This document shows, piece by piece, positions 26,291 through 36,106 of a stretch of DNA of 64,000 bases. Numbering within the stretch: the first letter of the stretch is position 1; every line of letters begins with the position of its first letter. The translations under genes and the position numbers were made by a program. The DNA comes from CAXMQZ01 sp963707075 (GTDB lineage Bacteria > Acidobacteriota > Thermoanaerobaculia > Multivoradales > JAHEKO01): contig CAVPOX010000002.1 in NCBI GenBank assembly GCA_963707075.1, positions 124,001 to 188,000 of the forward strand. Reading direction: 5' to 3'. A model generated the notes under the pieces. That model was not told where the DNA came from. It saw nothing but the letters and a program-made list of their open reading frames with translations, and made no database searches.

Positions 26291-28090
26291 GTGGACGACA
26301 TTCGAAACTTCTGCATCATCGCCCACATCGATCACGGCAAGTCGACGCTGGCTGACCGTCTGATCCAGCGTTGTGGTGGCGTGGAGGAACGAGAGTTTCG
26401 AGATCAGATTCTCGACTCGATGGATATCGAACGCGAACGTGGAATCACCATCAAGAGCAACACAGTGACCCTGCTCTACAACGCGCAAGACGGCCAACGG
26501 TATCGACTCAATCTCATCGATACCCCGGGCCACGTCGACTTCTCGCACGAGGTCAGACGGTCTCTGATGTCGTGTGAGGGAGCCCTGCTCATCGTCGATG
26601 CCTCTCAGGGCGTCGAGGCTCAGACCATGGCCAATCTCTACCTGGCCCTCGAGTACGACCTGGAGATCGTCCCGGTCATCAACAAGATCGATCTGCCCTC
26701 GGCCGACATCGAACGCGCCCGCGAGGAGATCGCCGAGGACCTGGGACTCGACCCCTACGAAGCAGTGCTCTGTTCGGCCAAACAGGGCAAGGGTATCGAC
26801 GAAGTCCTCGAGGCCATCGTGACCAGGCTGCCACCCCCCACGGGGGACCCGAAGGCGCCGCTGCAGGCTCTGGTCTTCGATGCCCAGTACGATCCCTACC
26901 GCGGTGCCGTGATGCTGTGTCGGGTCAAGGAAGGCAGGGTGAAACCCGGTCAGGAGATCGAGCTGATGCACTCGGAAAAGGAGTTCACGGTCGAGGAGGT
27001 CGGTCTCTTGCAGCTGCATCGGGTCGCGACCGCCGAGCTCGAAGCGGGTGCGGTGGGTTACGTCATCGCGGGGATCAAGACAGTCCGGGACATCGCCATT
27101 GGCGATACCATCACCGACGCGGCGGCCCCGGCAAAGACACCACTCCCCGGTTACAAGGAAGCCAAATCGGTGGTCTTCTCATCAATCTACCCGATGTCCA
27201 CCGATGACTACGAGGACCTGTCGGTCGCCCTCGACAAGCTGGCGCTGAACGATGCCGCCCTGACGTATGAGAAGGACTCTTCGGCGGCCCTGGGCTTCGG
27301 GTTTCGTTGCGGGTTTCTCGGCCTTCTCCATCTCGATGTCGTCCAGGAACGGCTCAAACGCGAGTATGGTCTGTCTCTGATTCTCTCGGCGCCATCGGTG
27401 AGGTACCACATGACCCTGACAAGTGGCGAGCCGCTGGCGGTCGACAATCCCAGTCTCTATCCAAACCCGACAGACATCGCGGCCACCGACGAGCCTTATA
27501 TCAAAGCGGCGATCATGATCCCCGAGCGCTACATCGGAGTTGTCATGGAGCTGTGCCGGGACAAGCGGGGCACCAACACCACCTTCAACTATCTGGCGGT
27601 GGGGCGTGTCGAGTTGACCTCCGAGCTGCCTCTGGCGGAGGTCCTCTTCGACTTCTACGATCGGCTCAAGACCATTACTCAGGGCTACGGCTCCTTCGAC
27701 TACGAGATGCTCGACTACCGGCCGACAGACCTGGTCAAGGTCGACATTCTGGTCAATGGCGAACCGGTGGACGCACTGTCGCAACTGGTGCATCGCGACA
27801 AGGCCAGAGGGCGGGCACTGAGCTACTGTGAAAGGCTTGCGGACACCATCCCCCGCCAGCAATTCAAGATCGCGATTCAGGGAGCGATCGGTGGCCAGAT
27901 CATCGCCCGCAAGACCATCAACGCCTACCGCAAGGACGTTACGGCAAAGTGCTACGGCGGAGATATCACTCGCAAGCGCAAATTGCTGGAAAAGCAGCGC
28001 GAGGGAAAGAAGCGGATGAAGGTGGTCGGATCGGTCGAGATCCCTCAATCGGCTTTCGTCGCCGTGCTCAAATCGGACACCGACAAGTGA
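26291..28090 (+). CDS. lepA: Elongation factor 4 (ribosome back-translocase LepA)
   Basis: 599 residues, GTG start with AAGGAG upstream, typical family length. The GTPase domain has AHIDHGKSTLADRLI (G1), GITIKSNTV (G2), DTPGHVDF (G3), NKIDLPSAD (G4) and SAKQGKG (G5). LepA-specific C-terminal blocks follow: YDPYRGAVMLCRV, AALGFGFRCGFLGLLHLDV, and the C-terminal domain with ARKTINAYRKDVTAKCYGGDITRKRKLLEKQ. The factor acts on the ribosome in translation quality control or assembly. hemW follows with a 4-bp GTGA overlap. Confidence 0.98.
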   Translation: MDDIRNFCIIAHIDHGKSTLADRLIQRCGGVEEREFRDQILDSMDIERERGITIKSNTVTLLYNAQDGQRYRLNLIDTPGHVDFSHEVRRSLMSCEGALLIVDASQGVEAQTMANLYLALEYDLEIVPVINKIDLPSADIERAREEIAEDLGLDPYEAVLCSAKQGKGIDEVLEAIVTRLPPPTGDPKAPLQALVFDAQYDPYRGAVMLCRVKEGRVKPGQEIELMHSEKEFTVEEVGLLQLHRVATAELEAGAVGYVIAGIKTVRDIAIGDTITDAAAPAKTPLPGYKEAKSVVFSSIYPMSTDDYEDLSVALDKLALNDAALTYEKDSSAALGFGFRCGFLGLLHLDVVQERLKREYGLSLILSAPSVRYHMTLTSGEPLAVDNPSLYPNPTDIAATDEPYIKAAIMIPERYIGVVMELCRDKRGTNTTFNYLAVGRVELTSELPLAEVLFDFYDRLKTITQGYGSFDYEMLDYRPTDLVKVDILVNGEPVDALSQLVHRDKARGRALSYCERLADTIPRQQFKIAIQGAIGGQIIARKTINAYRKDVTAKCYGGDITRKRKLLEKQREGKKRMKVVGSVEIPQSAFVAVLKSDTDK

Positions 28091-29298
28091 AGGGCCTACC
28101 GTCCCAGCCAGGCCTCTACCTTCACCTCCCGTTTTGCTCCAGGATCTGCCCCTACTGCGACTTCTATGTCCTCTCTGGCGATCGTGATCGGCGTCGACAA
28201 TTTGTCGACCGGCTGATCCAGGAGATCGAGCTTTGCGCCGGGCAACTCTGGCCCCCCTTTGTCGACCAGCCTCCGCGAGAGCCCTTCGATACCCTCTATC
28301 TGGGCGGCGGTACACCCTCTCTCCTGCATCCGGATGAGCTGGAGCGCCTTTTCAGCGCGATCCACAGCAACCTGCCAATGGTCGCCCGACCGTGGATAGG
28401 GTTCGAAGCCAATCCTGAACATGTCGATACGAGGAGCCTGGCCACCTGGAAAAGCCTGGGCGTGAGCTTCCTGAGCCTGGGAGTTCAATCATTCAACGAT
28501 CGAAAGCTCAGCTTCCTGGAACGGACTCATCGTTCGGGGGAGGCTCGAAACAGCTTCGCACTGGCCAAGCTGAGCGGCATCGAGAGCATATCGATCGATC
28601 TGATCTACGGCCTTCCTGGTGAAACTGCAGAGGCATGGCGAGAAGACCTGGACTGGGCCCTCGAGCTGCAGCCGGATCATCTCTCCTGCTACCAACTGAC
28701 CATCGAACCAAAAACCCCATTCGGTTTTCGCAAGCAGCGAGGCCAACTCCTGGAGAGCGACCCCGAGGTGCAAGCCGACCTCTTCCTGCTCACTCATCGA
28801 CACCTACGCGAGCATGGATTTCCGGCTTACGAGGTCTCGAGCTTCTCGACTGCTCCCGAACACCGATCTCGCCACAACATGAAGTATTGGACGCATGCCC
28901 CCTACCTGGGACTGGGGCCCTCGGCCCACTCGTTCGCAAACCGACAGAGGTGGTGGAACACCCGCAAGATCAAGCCCTGGGCACTTCTCCTGGACGACGA
29001 TCAAAGGCCGATTGAGGGACACGAAGCGCTCGATGGCATCAGCCTCAGCCTCGAGCGGTTGATGCTGGGCCTACGGACGCCATCGGGTGTCGACTTCGCT
29101 TCCTTTCCCGAGAATGTCGGGAGCTCGATCTGCCGGGACAATCGACAACTGATCGACGAGATCTGCTCCAACGGCTGGGCAATAGTCGAAGGATCGTGCC
29201 TGCGGCCCACCCTCAAGGGCCTCGCCCTGGCCGAGGCGATCGCCCGACGATTTCAACTCCGCAATTCCGATCCCCCGGATGCTCCACAGATTTGCTAG
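28087..29298 (+). CDS. hemW: HemW-type radical SAM protein
   Basis: 403 residues from GTG 28087, overlapping the lepA stop (GTGA). The radical SAM cluster motif is CSRICPYCDFY (CxxxCxxC). Further hallmarks are LYLGGGTPSLL, FEANPEH, SLGVQSFNDRKLSFLERTH, IDLIYGLPGET and LSCYQLTIEP. HemW proteins were long annotated as oxygen-independent coproporphyrinogen oxidases but act as heme chaperones. The lepA-hemW order is common in bacteria. The C-terminus overlaps the start of the VWA gene by 20 bp. Confidence 0.93.
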   Translation: MKGLPSQPGLYLHLPFCSRICPYCDFYVLSGDRDRRRQFVDRLIQEIELCAGQLWPPFVDQPPREPFDTLYLGGGTPSLLHPDELERLFSAIHSNLPMVARPWIGFEANPEHVDTRSLATWKSLGVSFLSLGVQSFNDRKLSFLERTHRSGEARNSFALAKLSGIESISIDLIYGLPGETAEAWREDLDWALELQPDHLSCYQLTIEPKTPFGFRKQRGQLLESDPEVQADLFLLTHRHLREHGFPAYEVSSFSTAPEHRSRHNMKYWTHAPYLGLGPSAHSFANRQRWWNTRKIKPWALLLDDDQRPIEGHEALDGISLSLERLMLGLRTPSGVDFASFPENVGSSICRDNRQLIDEICSNGWAIVEGSCLRPTLKGLALAEAIARRFQLRNSDPPDAPQIC

Positions 29299-31786
29299 CA
29301 TTTTCAGCAATGTGACCCATTCCGTCGGCAGGCCCAACCAACACCTGAAGCGGCTCAGCTCGCTCCTGGTGGGATCATGGCTGCTGATATCCGTCTACAA
29401 TCCTCCGGCATTCGCTTTCGACATTCCCCATGACTCTGGCGCAAGGCGCGTCATGGCGCTGCCGATCACCGAGATCTCGCAGACTCGAGACCTCGACACG
29501 GCGGCAATTCAGCCGGTCGCTCTACTCGACGGGCGGGTCCAGAGCGTCCAGAGCCTGCAGCTCCCGGCTCCACCTCCCTCGCCGGCGACTCCACCCCATT
29601 CCTGGCAGGTTGTCGTGTATTTCGACGCTCCGCTGGCGACCAGAGAAGGACTCCGCAAGGCGGCCAGGGCGCTGAGCCGCGAGGCCGAGCGCTTGACCTT
29701 TCTCGGCTCCACCGAAATCGTCATCGCCGATCCTCTGCCGCGCCTCTTCCTTGCAGGCTCCAGAGACCCAGCAACGCTCCGTGAAGCACTCCTCGATGCT
29801 CCCGAGGAGGCGTTGACCGCCGGCGAGCTGCAATGGCACCGACAACGCTTCGCCACCAGCGAACGCGACGAGGACACCGCGGCGACTTCCCACGCCCTTC
29901 GGGAGGAGATGGGCATTCTGGCCAGGCACCGCTCCGGTCTGTTCAGGTGGTCGATACAGAAGCGAGCCCCTGGACCGAGACTCCTCATCCTGGTCCAGAA
30001 CGGCTACGATGCCAATCCCCGAGCCTTTTACGAAGAGGAGCTCGGAGGCAACTTCCTGGTCGATCCACGCCAGGACTCCCGCCGGATGGACCTCGCCAAG
30101 GCAATAGCCGGCGAAGGGTGGACAGTGTTCTGCCTGGCCTTTGGCCCGAGACCCAGCGAATTCAACGAGCCTTCAGCCCCGCTCTTCGAGCTGGCGCGCG
30201 CCACGAGCGGTGCAGTCATCCCCCGTCACCGAGATCTCTCAGAGGCTCTCGATCGCGCAGCGCGATGGCCCATCGTATCGCTCGAACTGGCGGGAAACTC
30301 CCAGCCCGGTCCCCTACCCCTCGAGATTGTCGACGCACGCACTGGGCGATCCCTTCAGACCTCGAGATGGGCGTCACTGTTGCCGAGTCCTCTCTCCGGG
30401 TCTGCGCTCGCCGGCAGCGATACCCAGAAGCCGCCACGTGCCGCGGTGCAGTTGCTGCGCCCGGAGGGAATCGCGCTGAAGGGTGAGCTGAAGATCCGCA
30501 CGGTAGCCAGCCACAAACGGATCGATCGAGTCGTCTTCTCTGTCGACGACAAGGTGGTCGCTGAAACGAGGCGCTCCCCCTACGCAGCGCTGATCGACCT
30601 CGGACCTCGGGTCGAGCCACACGAGGTCTCCGTGGCCGCCTTCTCCAAATCCGGCCGCAAGCTGGGAGAAGATTCGATGCAGCTGAACACCGCGCTGGAG
30701 CCCCCGATCGTCACCATCGAGAGGCTGGAGTACAATCCCGAGTCTTCCCTGCTGAGCATCAGCGCCAAGGCTTCGACGCCTGCGGGCCTGGATCCAGACA
30801 GGGTCGAGATCTTCTTCAACAACAAGTCGATGGCGACTTTCGATGGTCCTCCTTTCGACACGGTTTTGCCGGTCGGCGGCTTGCAGCCAACCGATGTGGT
30901 GAAGGTTCTCGCCCACTATCCCAATGGAGACAAGGCGGAGGCCGCCAAGGTCCCGGGAGCTGCCGGCGTCGGCGAGACCATGGACGTCAATCTGGTGGAG
31001 CTGCTAGCCATGGTCACGCCGCGAAATCGCCAAACGCAGATCGAGCTGGAGGAAGACGACTTTCGTGTCCATCAGAAGGGCAAGCAACTGGCCATCGACC
31101 ACTTTTCGCGTTGGGAGGAGGTCAATCTCACACTCGGACTGGTGCTCGACACTTCTGAGAGCATGCAAGAGATCCTCGAAGATGCCCGTGAGGCGGGAGA
31201 GCGCTTCCTCTCCGATGCGCTAAGCGAGGGCGACAAGGCCTTTGTGGTCGATTTCAACGACATGCCTCGCCTCGCCCGGCAAGCTACCAGTGACTCGAGA
31301 GAGCTTCTCCAGAGCCTTTCTGGCCTCGAGGCCGGGGGCGACACCGCTCTCTACGACGCTATCGTCTTCGCCTTGCAGCAGTTCGAGGCCTCCGAGGGCC
31401 GCCGAGCCCTGGTGATTGTCACCGATGGAGAAGACTCAGCCAGCCTCTACGAACCCGCCGAGTGCGTCCGGCAAGCGAAACTGCACGGCGTACCCGTCTA
31501 CCTGATCATCCTTGGCCCGCCGCCTGATCCGCGACGCCAGCCGTCACTTCTGCGCAACCTGGTCATCGCCGACCGATCGGGAGGTCAGGTGTACTTCATC
31601 TCCGACCTCGATGACCTGTCCCAGATTTACGACCAGATCGTGCACGAGCTGCGGCGACAGTACTTTCTGGCTTTCAACACAGGCCACACGCTGTCACCGG
31701 AAGAGCTCGACGCAATCGAAATCGAGGTCGTGCCGAAGGGGGTCTCTGTTCGCACCCTCCTGGCCAGCCAACAACGGGGAGATTGA
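29279..31786 (+). CDS. Secreted VWFA-domain protein (Acidobacterial VWFA-related type)
   Basis: 835 residues from ATG 29279, inside the end of hemW. A hydrophobic signal region (LLVGSWLLISVYNPPAFA) sits after about 30 residues, so a later start is possible. Residues about 50-360 contain a degenerate VWA-like part. Residues 400-560 show Ig-like bacterial segments (VVFSVDDKVVAETRRSPYAA, VEIFFNNKSMATFDGPPFD). The C-terminal module has EEDDFRVHQKGKQLAIDHFSRWEEV and the MIDAS motif LVLDTSESM, then GGDTALYDAI and VIVTDGEDS, matching the VWFA-related domain widespread in Acidobacteriota. It is probably exported and metal-dependent in adhesion or assembly. Confidence 0.82.
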   Translation: MLHRFASIFSNVTHSVGRPNQHLKRLSSLLVGSWLLISVYNPPAFAFDIPHDSGARRVMALPITEISQTRDLDTAAIQPVALLDGRVQSVQSLQLPAPPPSPATPPHSWQVVVYFDAPLATREGLRKAARALSREAERLTFLGSTEIVIADPLPRLFLAGSRDPATLREALLDAPEEALTAGELQWHRQRFATSERDEDTAATSHALREEMGILARHRSGLFRWSIQKRAPGPRLLILVQNGYDANPRAFYEEELGGNFLVDPRQDSRRMDLAKAIAGEGWTVFCLAFGPRPSEFNEPSAPLFELARATSGAVIPRHRDLSEALDRAARWPIVSLELAGNSQPGPLPLEIVDARTGRSLQTSRWASLLPSPLSGSALAGSDTQKPPRAAVQLLRPEGIALKGELKIRTVASHKRIDRVVFSVDDKVVAETRRSPYAALIDLGPRVEPHEVSVAAFSKSGRKLGEDSMQLNTALEPPIVTIERLEYNPESSLLSISAKASTPAGLDPDRVEIFFNNKSMATFDGPPFDTVLPVGGLQPTDVVKVLAHYPNGDKAEAAKVPGAAGVGETMDVNLVELLAMVTPRNRQTQIELEEDDFRVHQKGKQLAIDHFSRWEEVNLTLGLVLDTSESMQEILEDAREAGERFLSDALSEGDKAFVVDFNDMPRLARQATSDSRELLQSLSGLEAGGDTALYDAIVFALQQFEASEGRRALVIVTDGEDSASLYEPAECVRQAKLHGVPVYLIILGPPPDPRRQPSLLRNLVIADRSGGQVYFISDLDDLSQIYDQIVHELRRQYFLAFNTGHTLSPEELDAIEIEVVPKGVSVRTLLASQQRGD

Positions 31787-31789
31787 GAC

Positions 31790-32665
31790 TTGAAACCCGC
31801 GCCCTTCGATTACCTGGCCCCCGATTCGCTGGAGGCCGTGCTTTCGAGCATGCGAGAGCACGGCTACGACGCCAAACTGCTGGCCGGGGGGCAGAGTCTG
31901 ATTCCGTTGCTCAACTTCCGCTTGGCCAAACCGGCCGTGCTCGTGGATCTCAATCGTGTCGACAGCCTCGATTTCATCCACCCTTCACCAGAGGGTGGGC
32001 TGCGAGTCGGTGCCATGGTCCGTCAGAATCGACTCGAGTGCGATCCCCTGATCGCGGAGAGGGCCCCTCTTCTGGCCGAGGCCGTACCATTCATCGCCCA
32101 TCCCCAGATTCGCCATCGTGGAACCATCGGCGGCACGCTGGCGCATGCCGATCCCGCAGCGGAGTTGCCGGCGGTCGCCCTCGCTCTCGAGGCTAGGCTG
32201 CGGCTGCAAAGCGACCGGGAAGAGCGCTGGGTCAATGCCCAGGATTTCTTCATCGGTCTGCTGACGACTGCCCTGGCACCCGACGAGGTCCTGGTGGAGA
32301 TCGACATCCCGGCGTCCCCTCCCCGAACGGGTTGGTCATTCGTCGAGGTTTCTCGCAGACATGGCGACTACGCCCTGGCGGGATTGGCAGCCAGGATGAC
32401 ACTCGACGAATCCGGCTCGTGCACAGCCGCCCGCCTGGTTTACCTCAGCGCCGGCGACGGCCCGCTGAACGCCTCACTCGCAGCCGAACAACTCGTAGGT
32501 TCCAAACCGGAGGATCGCTTGATTGAAGAGGTCGCGCGTCTCGCAGCCGAGAAGGAGGTCCAACCGACCGGCGATATCCATGCCTCGGTAGAGTTCAAAC
32601 GACATCTCTGTCGGGTCCTGACGCATGAGGCACTGCACACCGCAGCCCGGAGGGCCCAGGCATGA
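31790..32665 (+). CDS. Molybdenum hydroxylase, FAD-binding (medium, CoxM-like) subunit
   Basis: 291 residues with a TTG start at 31790, three bases after the VWA stop, with GGGGAG just upstream. FAD-binding motifs are LAGGQSLIPLLNFRLAKP (pyrophosphate loop) and HPQIRHRGTIGGTLAHADPAAELP. The C-terminal CO-dehydrogenase flavoprotein domain includes VEVSRRHGDYALAG. The subunit passes electrons from the iron-sulfur subunit to FAD and then to the acceptor. It begins the operon of the [2Fe-2S] subunit, amidase, FdrA, DUF1116 protein and molybdopterin subunit; every later junction overlaps by 4-8 bp. Confidence 0.93.
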   Translation: MKPAPFDYLAPDSLEAVLSSMREHGYDAKLLAGGQSLIPLLNFRLAKPAVLVDLNRVDSLDFIHPSPEGGLRVGAMVRQNRLECDPLIAERAPLLAEAVPFIAHPQIRHRGTIGGTLAHADPAAELPAVALALEARLRLQSDREERWVNAQDFFIGLLTTALAPDEVLVEIDIPASPPRTGWSFVEVSRRHGDYALAGLAARMTLDESGSCTAARLVYLSAGDGPLNASLAAEQLVGSKPEDRLIEEVARLAAEKEVQPTGDIHASVEFKRHLCRVLTHEALHTAARRAQA

Positions 32666-33153
32666 GCGCCACACACCAGATCGTGGTCACCGTCAACGGC
32701 CGGGAATACACGCGACAGGTCGAGGCGCGTCTGCTGCTGAGCGATTTTCTCCGCCATGAGCTGGATCTCACCGGAACGCATGTCGGGTGTGAACATGGTG
32801 TCTGCGGGGCTTGTACGATCCTGATGGATGGTGCACCGGTGCGTTCCTGCCTGATTCTGGCAGTACAAGCTGACGGTCGGACCCTCGAGACGGTCGAGGG
32901 GCTGGCAACCGACAGCCAGGAGCTGCACCCCTTGCAGGAAGCCTTCTGGCAGGCTCATGGACTCCAGTGTGGGTTCTGCACAGCCGGAATCCTGATGACT
33001 CTGGTGCCGTACCTCGAAAGCAACCCCGACCCTTCCGACGACGACATCAGGCTCGCCTTGTCAGGGAACCTCTGCCGATGCACGGGGTATCAGCACATTG
33101 TCGACGCCGTGCGTCTCGCAGCCAGAAGGATGAACGGCGGGCGGTCCGGATGA
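32662..33153 (+). CDS. Molybdenum hydroxylase, [2Fe-2S] (small, CoxS-like) subunit
   Basis: 163 residues, ATGA overlap with the FAD subunit gene. The N-terminal plant-type ferredoxin domain has CEHGVCGACTILMDG and a fourth Cys in VRSCL. The helical C-terminal domain has QCGFCTAGILM and GNLCRCTGYQHI, which hold the second cluster near the molybdopterin. All eight cluster Cys are present, so the subunit looks functional. Length is normal for CoxS/XdhC-small-chain proteins. The next gene is an amidase rather than the expected large subunit. Confidence 0.95.
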   Translation: MSATHQIVVTVNGREYTRQVEARLLLSDFLRHELDLTGTHVGCEHGVCGACTILMDGAPVRSCLILAVQADGRTLETVEGLATDSQELHPLQEAFWQAHGLQCGFCTAGILMTLVPYLESNPDPSDDDIRLALSGNLCRCTGYQHIVDAVRLAARRMNGGRSG

Positions 33154-34427
33154 GCCCACCAGTCGTATCGGCCCAGATGAGCATCGATCGATGGCGAGAG
33201 ACTTCTGGTCAGCCGGGCGCGGCTGTAGACCTCCTGCGAGATCACATTTTGCGTCTGGAACCCGATATTCATGCTCTCGTTGACGAGCCCGGCAGATTCG
33301 ACCGGCTTCGCCAGGCTTTGGCGAACTGCCCCGGTGGGAAACTCGCCACGGTCCCGATCGGCATCAAGGACATCGTCCACGTCGCCGGTCTCGAAACCCG
33401 TGCCGGCTCCAGGTTGCCGCCAGAGGCACTGCTCGGTCCCGAAGCCGACTGCGTCACAGCCCTCAAAGAGGCCGGCGCGATCATTCTCGGCAAGACCGTC
33501 AGCACCGAATTCGCCTATTTCGCCCCCGGACCCACCCGCAACCCGCACGCTTTGCACCACACCCCGGGGGGATCCAGTAGTGGTTCAGCGGCGGCGGTCG
33601 CTGCCGGCTATTGTCCGGTGGCTCTCGGCACCCAGACGATCGGATCCGTCTGCCGACCGGCCGCCTATTGCGGTGTGGTGGGATTCAAACCCTCATTCGG
33701 GCGCGTCTCGACAATGGGCATCATCCCTTTGGCTCCCTCGTTGGATCATGTGGGTATCTTCACAACCAGCGTGGCCGACGCGGACCTCGTCTCCGAGACA
33801 CTGGTCGATCGATGGAATCCGCAGGTTTCGAACCAGCGCCCTGCACTGGGAATTCCGCGGGGCCCTTTTCTCGAACGCGCCTCCGCCGAAGGGCTGCTCC
33901 ACTTCCAAAAGGTCTGCGACCACCTGCAGTCTGCGGAGTGGTTGCTCCGGTCATGCAACGCCTTTGCAGACTTCGGCGTGATCGAAGACCGACATCACTC
34001 GATTGTGGCTGCCGAGGCCGCACGGGTACACCGGCGCTGGTTCGCCGAATTCGGTGAGCTCTATGACCGGAGAACGCGAGAGCTCATCGAGAGGGGACGT
34101 GCGATCACGGATGAGAGGCTGGATGAGAGCCTGGCCGAGATCGGCCGACTGCGGGATCGTATCGAGCGACAAATGACCGCGGACAGCATCGAGTTCTGGA
34201 TTTCGCCTGCCGCGACCGGCCCTGCCCCGCTCGGCATCGGCGCCACCGGAGACCCAGTAATGAACCTGCCATGGACCCAGGCTGGCCTCCCCGCCATCAG
34301 CCTGCCAGCAGGCGTTGACGACGCCGGGCTCCCGTTGGGTCTTCAGGTCGTGGGTCGATTCGGCGCCGACGAAGAGCTGCTGGCAGTTGGCAAGGACCTG
34401 GAGAGGACCCTGGAACGAATGCGATGA
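33150..34427 (+). CDS. Amidase signature family hydrolase
   Basis: 425 residues from ATG 33150 (ATGA overlap; a longer frame runs antisense to nothing useful and into the previous gene). The catalytic Lys is in VPIGIKDIVHVAG, the cis-Ser and nucleophile Ser are in HTPGGSSSGSAAAVAAG, and GTQTIGSVCRPAAYCGVVGFKPS follows. The family hydrolyses amides, including GatA-like, ureido and biuret or allophanate substrates. It sits between the small subunit of the hydroxylase and FdrA, so it probably opens or trims the hydroxylated product. Ureidomalonase, of the oxidative pyrimidine pathway, belongs to this family, but substrate cannot be read from sequence. Confidence 0.9.
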   Translation: MSPPVVSAQMSIDRWRETSGQPGAAVDLLRDHILRLEPDIHALVDEPGRFDRLRQALANCPGGKLATVPIGIKDIVHVAGLETRAGSRLPPEALLGPEADCVTALKEAGAIILGKTVSTEFAYFAPGPTRNPHALHHTPGGSSSGSAAAVAAGYCPVALGTQTIGSVCRPAAYCGVVGFKPSFGRVSTMGIIPLAPSLDHVGIFTTSVADADLVSETLVDRWNPQVSNQRPALGIPRGPFLERASAEGLLHFQKVCDHLQSAEWLLRSCNAFADFGVIEDRHHSIVAAEAARVHRRWFAEFGELYDRRTRELIERGRAITDERLDESLAEIGRLRDRIERQMTADSIEFWISPAATGPAPLGIGATGDPVMNLPWTQAGLPAISLPAGVDDAGLPLGLQVVGRFGADEELLAVGKDLERTLERMR

Positions 34428-36106
34428 GCTACCTCACCACCCAGGTCCGTGTCGGGTTCTACGCCGACTCCATCGTGCTGATGCAGCTGCAGAGCGAACT
34501 CCAACGACTCGACGGCGTGCTGGATGCCGGTGTGGTCATGGGATCCGAGGTCAACCGCGAGCTCCTGCGTACCAGTGGACTCCTGGACGAAAAGTCTGCG
34601 ACCGCCGGGCCCAACGATCTCGTCATCGCCGTTCGCTGCCAATCCGAAGACCAGGCGAGCCTGGCTCTCGGTCAGGTCGATGATCTGCTCAAGGCCAAGC
34701 GCTCGGCCTCCAGCCTGGGTTATCGCCCGCACAGCCTGGGCGCTGCAATGGAAGCAAATTCGGACCGGACCTGGGTCTCGATATCCACCCCGGGTCGGTA
34801 TGCCGCGGGCCTGGCTCACGAGGCGCTCGATCTGGGCTGTCCGGTGTTTCTTTACAGCGACAACGTGCCCGTCTCCGAAGAGCGGGAGCTCAAGACCCGG
34901 GCGGGTTCCTTCGGCAGTCTGGTCATGGGGCCGGATTGCGGAACTGCGATGATTGGCGGCGTGGGATTCGGATTCGCCAATCAGGTCCGGCAAGGCCCTA
35001 TCGGTTTGGTGTGTGCTTCGGGAACAGGACTCCAGGCGATCTCGAGCCGGGTCCATCATCTCGGTTCGGGAGTCTCGCATGCCATCGGTACCGGCGGACG
35101 CGACCTTTCCGATGAGATCGGTGGGCTGACCGCAAAGCAGGGCCTGAGACTGTTGGCCCGGGATCCAGACACCAAGGTGATCGTCCTGGCCTCCAAGCCG
35201 CCTGGCCCGACAGTCAGCTCCGAGGTCTTGTCAGCTGCCCTGCACACTCAAAAGCCAGTCGTGGTGTATTTCTCGAGTTACCCGGCGCCGGCGCCTCGGG
35301 TGGCGAATCTCCACTTCGCTCGCAGCTCGACAGAGGCAGCCGAAATCGCGATGGGTCAACTGGAGAAACCAGAACTGGAGAAGGCGATTGAAGGCTCGAT
35401 ACCTGCATCTTCTGGCCGGTACCTGCGAGGTCTCTTTGCCGGCGGCACTCTGGCCCTCGAAGTCCTGCAAGGGATAGGACCCTTCCTGTCGCCGATCTTC
35501 TCCAACCTCGACCACGCCGGCACCGTGATGCTGCCCGACCCTACCCGGAGTCGAGGTCATACCGTTCTGGATCTGGGCGCGGACGAGCTTACCGTCGGCC
35601 GTCTGCATCCGATGATGGACCCTCAGTTGCGCCTCGACAGACTCCGACAGGAGGCGTCCGACCCGGAAACTGCTCTCATACTCTTCGACGTGATCCTGGG
35701 GCGTGGAGCCCATCCCGATCCCGCTATGGCGCTCGGCCCCATCCTCGACGAGATCGTGTCTGCAGGGGGTCCGTCCTGCATGGCTATAGTCATCGGTACC
35801 GACGAAGACTCCCAGGGCCTGGAATCAACGATGGAGCGTCTGAGGAACTCGGGAGCCGTGGTGTTCCAGAATCCCACCGAGGCAGTGCATCAGGTCGTGC
35901 GGGGCTTGGCGCGGGTTTCCGACACGGCCTCCGCAGCGGGCTCCCGGGAGATCATGAAGAGACCGCGGCGCGTCGTCAATGTCGGATTGGAGATCTTCTA
36001 TCAGGAGATGCTCGCTCAGGATGTCTCGGCCGTCCAGGTGGACTGGCGTCCTCCAGCCGGGGGCGACGAGCGATTGATATCGATTCTGGAAAGGATGAGG
36101 TCATGA
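34424..36106 (+). CDS. fdrA: FdrA family acyl-CoA-synthetase-like protein
   Basis: 560 residues, ATGA overlap with the amidase. FdrA proteins resemble the succinyl-CoA synthetase alpha/beta chains: here an N-terminal CoA-binding-like region, then ASGTGLQAISSRVHHLGSG with IGTGGRDLSDEIGG, and a second ligase-like half with FAGGTLALEVLQ and HTVLDLGADELTVGRLHPMMDP. In E. coli FdrA (AllF) works with YlbE (DUF1116) and YlbF (DUF2877) in allantoin breakdown, associated with oxamate carbamoyl transfer. Here the DUF1116 partner is next door but no DUF2877 protein is present. A carbamoyl-group transfer or phosphorolysis step is inferred. Confidence 0.88.
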   Translation: MSYLTTQVRVGFYADSIVLMQLQSELQRLDGVLDAGVVMGSEVNRELLRTSGLLDEKSATAGPNDLVIAVRCQSEDQASLALGQVDDLLKAKRSASSLGYRPHSLGAAMEANSDRTWVSISTPGRYAAGLAHEALDLGCPVFLYSDNVPVSEERELKTRAGSFGSLVMGPDCGTAMIGGVGFGFANQVRQGPIGLVCASGTGLQAISSRVHHLGSGVSHAIGTGGRDLSDEIGGLTAKQGLRLLARDPDTKVIVLASKPPGPTVSSEVLSAALHTQKPVVVYFSSYPAPAPRVANLHFARSSTEAAEIAMGQLEKPELEKAIEGSIPASSGRYLRGLFAGGTLALEVLQGIGPFLSPIFSNLDHAGTVMLPDPTRSRGHTVLDLGADELTVGRLHPMMDPQLRLDRLRQEASDPETALILFDVILGRGAHPDPAMALGPILDEIVSAGGPSCMAIVIGTDEDSQGLESTMERLRNSGAVVFQNPTEAVHQVVRGLARVSDTASAAGSREIMKRPRRVVNVGLEIFYQEMLAQDVSAVQVDWRPPAGGDERLISILERMRS